Positions 1 through 9,386 of a stretch of DNA of 16,205 nt are shown piece by piece. The notes beneath the pieces were generated by a model, which saw only the letters and a list, made by a program, of their open reading frames with translations, was not told the origin of the DNA and ran no database searches. Source of the DNA: an uncultured Kiritimatiellota bacterium. GTDB taxonomy: Bacteria > Verrucomicrobiota > Kiritimatiellia > RFP12 > UBA1067. The DNA lies in NCBI GenBank assembly GCA_934654805.1, contig CAKUGW010000070.1, positions 1 to 16,205 on the forward strand, in the 5' to 3' direction. Within the stretch, counting starts at the first letter, position 1. Every line of letters begins with the position of its first letter. The position numbers and the translations under genes were made by a program.

Positions 1-275
1 CCCGACGCCGGCGCGCCGCGCACGGTCAGCGTGACGTCCTCCGGCAGGTAGATCGCGACCGTCGCCCCGTCCGCGACGGCAAGGCCCGCCTGCCCGACGC
101 CGCCCACCAGGCTTCGCGAGGCGTTCAGGAAATAGACGCCCTCGGCGAGCGTCGCGCCCACGCCGACGGAGGAAAGGTCCGTCGCGGCGAAGAGGCCCTG
201 CGCCGCAACCGCCAGTGCGCCGCAGACGCACAGGCCACGCGCCAGGAGGCGAAAGTCTGGACGCCGCCCGCGCAC
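1..275 (-). CDS. Exported protein of unknown function, N-terminal part only
   Basis: The frame is open from the left edge of the window to a GTG at 275-273, giving about 91 residues. The first in-frame stop upstream is the TGA of the STAS gene (284-282), and no in-frame ATG exists, so GTG is the best start; I see no clear Shine-Dalgarno before it. The N-terminus is a good signal peptide: an Arg-rich stretch (residues 1-12), a hydrophobic core (about 13-27) and a likely cleavage after LFA near residue 29. The mature part alternates small and hydrophobic residues with Gly and Asp (GVYFLNASRSL, ATVAIYLPEDVTLTVRG), which looks like the start of a beta-solenoid or repeat-type surface protein. It starts 6 bases after the STAS stop, so the two are probably cotranscribed. 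Function cannot be assigned. Expression and export are likely but the start codon is uncertain. Confidence 0.65.
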   Translation of the reverse strand, partial: MRGRRPDFRLLARGLCVCGALAVAAQGLFAATDLSSVGVGATLAEGVYFLNASRSLVGGVGQAGLAVADGATVAIYLPEDVTLTVRGAPAS

Positions 276-281
276 GAGCCG

Positions 282-575
282 TCAGGCGAGGGTGAGGATG
301 CCGCTCAGCCCCGTGATGTCGAGGACTTCCTTCACGGCCGGCTGGACGCCGACGACCGTCATCGCGCCGCCGCCCGCCATCATCTTCTTCTGGGCCGCGA
401 GCAGGCAACGGAGCCCCGCCGAGCTCATGTAGGGCACGCCCGAAAGGTCGAGCGTCAGCGTCTCGCTGCCGGTCAGCTTGAGGCCGGCCTCCAGTTCGGG
501 GGCCGTCGTCGTGTCCACGCGCCCGGTCACCGCAATGACCGTCTTCGCGTCCTCTGTCGTCTTCTTGATTTCCAT
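282..575 (-). CDS. STAS-domain protein (anti-sigma factor antagonist-like)
   Basis: A 97-residue single-domain STAS protein of the SpoIIAA/RsbV type. Such proteins are cytoplasmic: unphosphorylated they bind an anti-sigma kinase and free a sigma factor, and phosphorylation of a conserved serine blocks this. Visible features are the N-terminal beta strand and TGRVDTTTAPEL segment (residues 17-28), the LTLDLSGVPYMSSAGLR core (40-56), where Ser52 aligns with the phosphorylated serine of SpoIIAA, and the C-terminal VLDITGLSGIL (84-95). Length is typical for a stand-alone STAS protein. The ATG at 575-573 is preceded by GGAAAGG about 11 bases upstream. No kinase, phosphatase or sigma factor is seen nearby; the next gene encodes an exported protein. 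An extended -10 element at 632-640 probably drives it. The domain is clear; the regulated sigma factor or process is unknown, and a role other than sigma control is possible. Confidence 0.9.
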   Translation of the reverse strand: MEIKKTTEDAKTVIAVTGRVDTTTAPELEAGLKLTGSETLTLDLSGVPYMSSAGLRCLLAAQKKMMAGGGAMTVVGVQPAVKEVLDITGLSGILTLA

Positions 576-631
576 TGTCTTCGCAGCCTTTCCGCGCTTT
601 TCGCCAAGGGGTTGATAAGCAGATGGGCGAG

Positions 632-660
632 ATTATACCATAGCGTCACAGCCCGCGCAA
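632..660 (-). promoter_or_regulatory. Extended -10 promoter for the STAS gene
   Basis: On the minus strand the sequence reads TGGTATAAT at 640-632, a perfect -10 hexamer with an extended TGn. A weak -35 (TTGCGC, 660-655, matching only the TTG) lies 17 bases upstream. The predicted transcript would start near 625 and leave a leader of about 50 bases before the ATG at 575. It is the nearest promoter-like element to the STAS gene. Confidence 0.6.
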
Positions 661-746
661 ACGGACTTCCCCATAGATGCGCAAGTCGGGTGCGATTTCA
701 GATTGTTGATAGCTATGGCGGCTTTGGGCGGGCGAGCTCACGAGCC

Positions 747-941
747 TCATCCGCGAACACGCCGTGTCGAGGGGCTCGGGGACCGCGCCGCGCGTGCAGT
801 GCGGCGCGGCCTCGCGACGAAGAACAGCTTGCCGAGCGAACCGTCCGCCAGCGTCTTCAGGATCGCCGTCTTGTCCACATAGACGGAACCGCCCTGTCGG
901 AGGTCTTCAAACGAATAGGTGTCTGTCGCTATCTTTTCCAT
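747..941 (-). pseudogene. Truncated remnant of an AAA-ATPase-like (PF09820) gene
   Basis: The 64-codon frame begins MEKIATDTYSFEDLR and continues through YVDKTAILKTL to KLFFVARPRR (residues 38-47). This matches the conserved beginning of the PF09820 'predicted AAA-ATPase' family, in which the arginines lead straight into the FGKS nucleotide-binding loop. Here the similarity stops after Arg47 and is replaced by 17 low-complexity residues and a stop, so the P-loop and the rest of a protein that is normally around 500 residues are missing. Neither of the other minus-strand frames nearby restores a recognisable continuation. An upstream in-frame ATG at 950 overlaps the -10 element, so I take the ATG at 941. 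Best read as a decayed or deleted gene; a short translated peptide cannot be excluded. Confidence 0.75.
783..809. repeat. Perfect 9-bp GC hairpin at the ATPase break point
   Basis: CCGCGCCGC (783-791) and GCGGCGCGG (801-809) are exact reverse complements separated by a 9-base loop. The hairpin begins exactly where the PF09820 similarity ends. Neither side has a T-run, so it is not a canonical intrinsic terminator. It could be the scar of the deletion or simply a GC-rich structure. Confidence 0.5.
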
Positions 942-948
942 GCCGCAC

Positions 949-957
949 ATTATACCA
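949..957 (-). promoter_or_regulatory. Extended -10 element before the ATPase remnant
   Basis: The minus strand reads TGGTATAAT (957-949), identical to the nine bases before the STAS gene. No good -35 is seen at 17 bases. Transcription would start near position 942, directly at the ATG at 941, so the message would be leaderless or nearly so. The element appears to survive although the gene behind it is broken. Confidence 0.5.
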
Positions 958-1084
958 AACTTGCCCCTGCCGTGCGCCGAGGCGGCGGCGTGCGCCCCTC
1001 ACGGTAGACACACGCCCCGCCCGCCGCGCGACAGGCCACCGGCAGGGCAAGAGCCACGATTTTCATGGTCAGAATTTTCCGCAT
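950..1084 (-). CDS. Possible small signal-peptide-like ORF (44 aa) or 5' remnant
   Basis: An ATG at 1084-1082 opens 44 codons ending in a TAA at 952-950. The start, MRKILTMKIVALALPVACRAA, has basic residues and then a short hydrophobic core like a signal peptide; the rest is Pro/Arg/Gly-rich with no recognisable domain. No strong Shine-Dalgarno is present. It begins 58 bases after the GH2 stop and spans the large palindrome at 960-1051, and its stop codon overlaps the -10 element at 949-957. It may be the surviving 5' end of an exported-protein gene, or chance. I recognise no homologue. Confidence 0.2.
   Translation of the reverse strand: MRKILTMKIVALALPVACRAAGGACVYREGRTPPPRRTAGASLV
960..1051. 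repeat. 92-base imperfect palindrome, terminator-like
   Basis: CTTGCCCCTGCCG (960-972) and CGGCAGGGCAAG (1040-1051) pair with one bulged base. Inside, GGCGGCGGCGTG pairs roughly with the stretch beginning CACGCCCCGCCC, so one long GC stem-loop can form. On the minus strand it sits about 90 bases after the GH2 stop and is followed by only a short T-run (TTTGG). It could end the glycosidase transcript, act as a 3' stabilising structure, or be a small palindromic repeat element. Confidence 0.4.
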
Positions 1085-1142
1085 CACATTCTCATCTTAC
1101 GGATATCTGAACAAAATTACGAGTTTAATGTCATTTTTACCG

Positions 1143-3659
1143 TCAGCGGCTTGCGCACGTCAGGTGCGCGGTGACGGGCGGCAGCCCTTCCGACGTAAAC
1201 GTGACCGCGATGTCGCCCGCCGCGCCCGGTGTCGCGACGACAAGCGCGGAGAGCCGTCCGTTGAACGTGCGACGCTGAGGATCGCGCAACCACGTGAAAT
1301 CCGTTTCGTCTCCGTTTTCCGCCGCGTGGAACCGCCCCGCGCCCGTAACGGAAACCGTCACGGGAATCTTCGCCGTCGGGCAGAAGTTGCCGTCTTTGTC
1401 CTCGACCCGCAGCGACACGTAGCCGACGTCTTCGCCATCCGACGCGATCGTCTTTCGCTCGGGCACGGCGACCAGCCGCGCGGGCGCGCCCGCCGTCTTC
1501 ACCGTCTCCTCGGCCCACTTCTCGCCGTTCCGGTAGGCGACCGCCCTGACTTCTCCGGGCTGATAGACGACCTCCTTGAAGCGAAAACGCCAAAGTCCTT
1601 TCTCGCGCCGCTTCCGTCCCTGCGAGACGCCGTTCACGAAAAGCTCGACTTCGTCGCCCGACGAATAGACGTAGACGGGCGTGACCTTCTCTTCCCGCCC
1701 GGGCCAATTCCAGTGCGGCAGGATGTGCGCCGTCGGCACGTCTGGACGCCACCGGGACAGGTAGAGATACGCCTCGTCCTTGGCGAATCCGGCCAGGTCG
1801 AAAGCGCCCGTCGCGCACGAATGCACACCGCCGCGCACGCGCCCGAAGCGTCTGCGCTCCTCCAGCGCCTGCGCCTGCCGCACGGGATCGGCATAGTCCG
1901 GCTTCTGCATGCGCGAGACCATGATGATGGGCGAACCGAAGTAGTCGAACGCCGTCCAGGCAAAACTTCCCGCGACGAACGGATTCGCATCCTGCTGCGC
2001 CCACTCGAGGTCCGCCGGCTTGATCGCATGATGGCCGTAGGAGGAGGAATGGTAATCGACATAGGTCCGCCCCGGCTGCGGCAGTCCCCAGGGACCGTCC
2101 GCCTTGCCGACGAAATCGAACCCGTATTCGCCGCGACTCGTCTGCGTGCACATCGTCTCGGTGCCGACGACGGGCCGTCCCGGCCAGCGCGCACGGTAGG
2201 CGGCATAGTCCTCGGGACGGTAGTTGAACCCGTAGACGTCCGTGAATTGCGCGAGCGGCGAGCGCCAGACGTCCGCGTTGTCGTTCGCCGTCGTCATCGG
2301 ACGCATCGTATCCTCCTGATGCGCGATGCGCACCATCTCCACGCCATTCTTCTGGAAGAGCGGCCAGTTCTTCGCCCCCGTGCGCGATTCCCAGATCTCG
2401 TTGCCGAGCGACCAGATGACGATGGACGGATGATTGCGGTGGCGGCGGATCAGCGTACGCACGTCGCGCTCGTGCCAGTCCGCGAAGAGTAGGTGATAGT
2501 CGTTGAAGAGCTTGGGGAAGCTCCAGGCGTCCGTCAGTTCGTCCATCACGAGAAGCCCCAGCTCGTCGCAGAGTTCGTACCAGTCGGACGCGTGCGGGTA
2601 GTGGCTCATGCGCACGGCGTTCATGCCGAGCGCCTTGGCCTTTTCGAGACGGCGGCGGATGGCCGTGCGGTTCGCGGTCGCGCCGAGCGAACAGAGGTCC
2701 TGGTGAAAGCAGAACCCCTTGATCTGCACGCGCCGCCCGTTCAGGTGAAAGCCGTCATCCGCCGTCCAGTCGATCGTGCGGATGCCGTAGCGGCAGGGGA
2801 CGCCCTCGACATCGACGGTGTACAGGTACGGATCGTCCATGTCCCACAAACGCGGATTCTCGACCGTGAACGTCCGCTCCTTCCGTCCGCTCTTCGCCAT
2901 TTTCCAGACAATCTTGACGGTCGCCCGTTCGCGCGTCACGTCCGGCGTCGTGATGCAGATGGAATCGGGGACGACGTAATCGGCGGGGACGGACTCGAGC
3001 CAGCAACGGCGCGTCAGCCCGACGCCCGTGTGCCAGCGGGCGTAGTTTTCGGGACGCCAGGTTCGGATCATGAGCACGTTCTCGCCTTCCTTCAGCGCAT
3101 CGGTCAAATCGACGCGCCACGGCATGTAGCCGTTGGGCCAACCGCCTACGAACGCGCCGTTGAGCCACGCCATCGGGAACGCCATCGCGCCGTCACAGTC
3201 GAAGAAGACGCGCCCGCCCTTCTCGCGCACGAGCTCACCGCGCGAAAGCCTGATTTTCCCGTCCCCGACCTGGAAGGCAATGCGGTACCACGCGACGCCC
3301 GTTCCCGGCAGATAGCCGTCAAACGGATTCAGATCGTAGGAAAACGAATAGATGATGCCCGCGTCGTGCGGTACGCGCACGGGCGCCCAGCCCTTCGCCT
3401 TGAAATCCGGCTTCAGGTACGGATGCCCCTCGCCCGGCTCGGCGCCCACGGGGACGCGAGACGCGCGCGGCGTCTCCAGCAGGTCGCGGCGCTGGCCGTC
3501 CAGCATGTCCAGCATCGCCGGGATGGCAAACGCGCGGCCGGGGGCGATCGCCTCCTCCGGCGTGAACAGCCAGCCGTCGTTCAGCTCGACCCGATCCGCG
3601 CCATGGGCGGACAAAACAAGACCGACGCACAACAAACCCGCCGAAAAGCATCTGCTCAT
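1143..3659 (-). CDS. Secreted glycoside hydrolase family 2 enzyme, DUF4982-type (beta-galactosidase-like)
   Basis: An 838-residue GH2 enzyme expected to release beta-linked sugars, probably beta-galactose, from the non-reducing end by a retaining mechanism outside the cytoplasm. A signal peptide covers residues 1-20 (cleavage near SAHGA). Then come a jelly-roll sugar-binding domain (about 28-225; GVAWYRIAF 121-129), an Ig-like domain (about 230-300), and a TIM barrel (about 300-590). The acid/base is Glu421 in NHPSIVIWSLGNE and the nucleophile is Glu501 in VVGTETMC. The tail has a DUF4982-like domain (about 643-705, HILPHWNWPG then VELFVNG) and a C-terminal Ig-like domain (about 725-836). Start: the ATG at 3659 overlaps the previous gene's TGA as ATGA, with AAGGAG (3673-3668) 8 bases upstream, so translation is probably coupled. 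The open frame continues upstream only as a shadow of the neighbouring gene. The family is certain. The substrate is not: beta-galactosidase and beta-glucuronidase are both possible in this subgroup. Confidence 0.93.
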   Translation of the reverse strand: MSRCFSAGLLCVGLVLSAHGADRVELNDGWLFTPEEAIAPGRAFAIPAMLDMLDGQRRDLLETPRASRVPVGAEPGEGHPYLKPDFKAKGWAPVRVPHDAGIIYSFSYDLNPFDGYLPGTGVAWYRIAFQVGDGKIRLSRGELVREKGGRVFFDCDGAMAFPMAWLNGAFVGGWPNGYMPWRVDLTDALKEGENVLMIRTWRPENYARWHTGVGLTRRCWLESVPADYVVPDSICITTPDVTRERATVKIVWKMAKSGRKERTFTVENPRLWDMDDPYLYTVDVEGVPCRYGIRTIDWTADDGFHLNGRRVQIKGFCFHQDLCSLGATANRTAIRRRLEKAKALGMNAVRMSHYPHASDWYELCDELGLLVMDELTDAWSFPKLFNDYHLLFADWHERDVRTLIRRHRNHPSIVIWSLGNEIWESRTGAKNWPLFQKNGVEMVRIAHQEDTMRPMTTANDNADVWRSPLAQFTDVYGFNYRPEDYAAYRARWPGRPVVGTETMCTQTSRGEYGFDFVGKADGPWGLPQPGRTYVDYHSSSYGHHAIKPADLEWAQQDANPFVAGSFAWTAFDYFGSPIIMVSRMQKPDYADPVRQAQALEERRRFGRVRGGVHSCATGAFDLAGFAKDEAYLYLSRWRPDVPTAHILPHWNWPGREEKVTPVYVYSSGDEVELFVNGVSQGRKRREKGLWRFRFKEVVYQPGEVRAVAYRNGEKWAEETVKTAGAPARLVAVPERKTIASDGEDVGYVSLRVEDKDGNFCPTAKIPVTVSVTGAGRFHAAENGDETDFTWLRDPQRRTFNGRLSALVVATPGAAGDIAVTFTSEGLPPVTAHLTCASR

Positions 3660-5767
3660 TTCTCTCTCTCCTTCAATGACAGGCCAAACTCGCCGCGTAT
3701 GCGCAGCAGATAGTAGAGCGCGAAGTCCTGGTCGTTCGCCCACGGGTCGAAGAACTCGCCGCGGCGCGGCGGTTCGAGCGGCGTGCCGTCCGGACGCAGC
3801 ATCGTCACGGTGTAAGGGTGCAGATATGCGCAGGACGCGGAACCGTCCGGGAAGAACTGGCAGAGCAGGTTGCGCAACGTCTTGCGGGCGCGTGCGCGAA
3901 GCGCGACATCGCCGACGTTCCTCCCGTGCAGCAGGAGCGCATAGGCCGTCAGGCAGCTCCAGTAGTGCTGCGTATCCCCGTACAGCGCGCGCTTCCCGGC
4001 CCAGTAACCGTCCCAATGGCGGATCGGCAGGGAGTTCCACTTGTGGTCCGGCTGCTCGCCATCGAAGCGCACGAGGAGTTCGACATGCCGGCTGGCTTCG
4101 TTCCGCACGGCGGGGTCGGCATCGACGAGGGCGTAATACGCCGAGAAGATCGACAGGGCCGGCGTGACGATCGTCTGCTCGAACCGGACCTCGTGCGGCG
4201 GATAGAGGACGCCGTTCTGCCGGATCGTCCCGACATGCTCGCGGACACGCCCGGCCAACTCGTCCGCGACCGCCGTCTGGCCCGCGTCGCGAATCGCCTG
4301 AACCGCGTCCGAGAAAACGCTGCCGTTCGGGTAGAACTTCGCGCCGCCCTTCACATAGTAGTTGCGGATGGCGCGCTCGATCCAGACCAGATAGCGCCCA
4401 TCGCCGCGCAGTCGGTACATCTCGAGCCAGAACGTGATCAGCCACGGGGCGTTGTAGAGCCGCTTGTATTTGGCGTTCTTGCCGATGTTGTTGCAGACCT
4501 CGCCCGTCTCTTCGTCGAAGATCTCCCGCAGGACAAACGCCTCGAACAGGTCGAGCGAACGCGCGACCTCGGCGTCGTCCGGCCGTTCGCGGAGGTAGCG
4601 GCAGACCAGAAGCCCCATGCCGAGCCGTTCGCGGCAGGCGTTGTGGTTGCCCGCCGAATAGTCGAAGTACGGCGACTTGTCCTCGTTGTCGTAGATGAGA
4701 TAGGCCCCACAGAGCGGACTGCGCGGATCCGTCATCTGCTGCTTGCGGATGATGAACCGCACGCGGCGGTCGATCACCGTGTCCGGGTCGTCCGAGACGT
4801 ACCCGTTCGCCCGGAACCGGCGCCCGTCCGCCTCGAACGTGAAGCGGTGCTCGCCGACGGCTTGCGGACGATGCTCGACGACGATCCGCCGACCGTCGAG
4901 GCGAAAGGGAATCTCCGCGCCGTTGCAGAAGGCCTTGACCGACTTGGGTTCATCCGCACACTCCGCGACGATCCGGAACGTCTCGTCCGGGAAGATCGTC
5001 TCCTGCTCGAACTGAATCCACGCCGTGCCGCGCCGTGTGAGAAGCTCGGCCTTGAAAGCGCCCGAGGGGAACGCGGCCAGCTCCCATTCGAGGACTTTCG
5101 TCTCGCCCGGCAGGAAATGCAGCGGCGCGGGATGGAGAACGAAGTCGCCCCGGTCGTTGCTGATCTCCTTCGCGACCCGGCGGACGCTGTAGGCGTCCAG
5201 GTCGCCCTGCGTGAGGATGAGCGCCAGTTCAGTCTGGAACGGCCCCATCTTGAGCGCGTGGACATACGAATTCGCGCCGCCGCACCAGATGTGGGCGTGG
5301 CAGCGTTTCGTCTCGCACGTCGCCGCGTCCGTGTAGCTGTCGTTGAACGTCGCGAAAACGCCAAGCTGTCCGCGCAGGAAGTACAGGTCGTAGTCCGCCG
5401 TATTGCGGAAGACGAAACGCTCGCGCAGGAACGTCCGTCCCGGCGTGCGCTCGACGGCGAGTTTCAGGACGCCCTTGCGGTAGCGGGAGATCCACGTGTC
5501 GCCCTGCCGTTCCACCCCGGCGAACTCCATGCCGACGGGAACGCCCCACGTCTCCAGACCCTCGATCCAGTTCATGCGGTCGGGGTCGTCGTGCAGGCGC
5601 AGCGACGACAGCCCTCCGTTGGACGGGTCCAGCTCGACGGCGAAGACGCCGTTGCTCAGACAGACATCGTCGCCAGAAGCCCAAGCCTTGAACAGCACAC
5701 CGAGCCCTAAAACAAGGCATACCGCTCCACGCGCACATTGCATCGCGAACATTCTCTCTTCTTTCAT
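3656..5767 (-). CDS. Secreted putative (alpha/alpha)-barrel glycosidase or lyase, family unassigned
   Basis: A 703-residue protein. A signal peptide is visible (residues 1-31, hydrophobic core 14-29, ending KAWA-SG). Residues about 35-260 look like a beta-sandwich and 262-325 like an Ig-type domain. Residues 350-695 are helical with repeated aromatic-rich helix pairs: YFDYSAGNHNACRERLG (367-383), YNAPWLITFWLEMYRL (438-453), RHWDGYWAGK (583-592) and GDTQHYW (597-603). This is the layout of six-hairpin glycosidases and of some polysaccharide lyases. Acidic candidates for catalysis are Glu380, Asp586 and Asp598. I cannot name a CAZy family with confidence. The start is the ATG at 5767 because GGAG (5779-5776) lies 8 bases before it; later ATGs at 5752 and 5743 are possible. 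It follows the LacZ-type gene by 31 bases and overlaps the next GH2 gene by 4 bases, so it probably acts on the same glycan, perhaps on an acidic sugar. Confidence 0.7.
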   Translation of the reverse strand: MKEERMFAMQCARGAVCLVLGLGVLFKAWASGDDVCLSNGVFAVELDPSNGGLSSLRLHDDPDRMNWIEGLETWGVPVGMEFAGVERQGDTWISRYRKGVLKLAVERTPGRTFLRERFVFRNTADYDLYFLRGQLGVFATFNDSYTDAATCETKRCHAHIWCGGANSYVHALKMGPFQTELALILTQGDLDAYSVRRVAKEISNDRGDFVLHPAPLHFLPGETKVLEWELAAFPSGAFKAELLTRRGTAWIQFEQETIFPDETFRIVAECADEPKSVKAFCNGAEIPFRLDGRRIVVEHRPQAVGEHRFTFEADGRRFRANGYVSDDPDTVIDRRVRFIIRKQQMTDPRSPLCGAYLIYDNEDKSPYFDYSAGNHNACRERLGMGLLVCRYLRERPDDAEVARSLDLFEAFVLREIFDEETGEVCNNIGKNAKYKRLYNAPWLITFWLEMYRLRGDGRYLVWIERAIRNYYVKGGAKFYPNGSVFSDAVQAIRDAGQTAVADELAGRVREHVGTIRQNGVLYPPHEVRFEQTIVTPALSIFSAYYALVDADPAVRNEASRHVELLVRFDGEQPDHKWNSLPIRHWDGYWAGKRALYGDTQHYWSCLTAYALLLHGRNVGDVALRARARKTLRNLLCQFFPDGSASCAYLHPYTVTMLRPDGTPLEPPRRGEFFDPWANDQDFALYYLLRIRGEFGLSLKEREK

Positions 5768-5775
5768 TATATCGT

Positions 5776-5780
5776 CTCCA
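5776..5780 (-). promoter_or_regulatory. Ribosome binding site fixing the start at 5767
   Basis: TGGAG (5780-5776, minus strand) sits 8 bases before the ATG at 5767, which is optimal spacing. This favours 5767 over the in-frame ATG at 5824, which lies inside the preceding gene, and over the later ATG codons at 5752 and 5743. Confidence 0.6.
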
Positions 5781-5798
5781 TCTATCATATGTGCGCCC

Positions 5799-9386
<3,588 letters not shown>

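Larger units (their letters stand above)
576..1142. other. Gene-poor gap between glycosidase operon and STAS gene
   Basis: This 567-base stretch separates the end of the operon from the STAS gene. Positions 1060-1142 are clearly AT-rich compared with the surroundings and hold no feature I can name. The rest contains the palindrome, the small ORF, the ATPase remnant, the hairpin and two extended -10 elements listed separately. The open frames on the plus strand here are Arg/Pro-rich and show no domain. The picture is of a worn junction left by gene loss between two transcription units. Confidence 0.6.

Noticed and set aside
612..1174. Plus-strand frames of 60-136 codons in the gene-poor gap
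   Set aside because: They are Arg/Pro/Cys-rich with no homology that I recognise, and they run antisense to the ATPase remnant.
3660..4445. Upstream continuation of the last GH2 frame to 4445
   Set aside because: The extra residues are a frame-shifted shadow of the (alpha/alpha)-barrel-like gene, while the ATG at 3659 has a signal peptide, a Shine-Dalgarno and the ATGA overlap.
5766..5771. TATAAT on the minus strand before the gene at 5767
   Set aside because: It overlaps the chosen ATG, has no -35 or extended -10, and lies in a 31-base gap within an operon; the GGAG ribosome site explains the region better.
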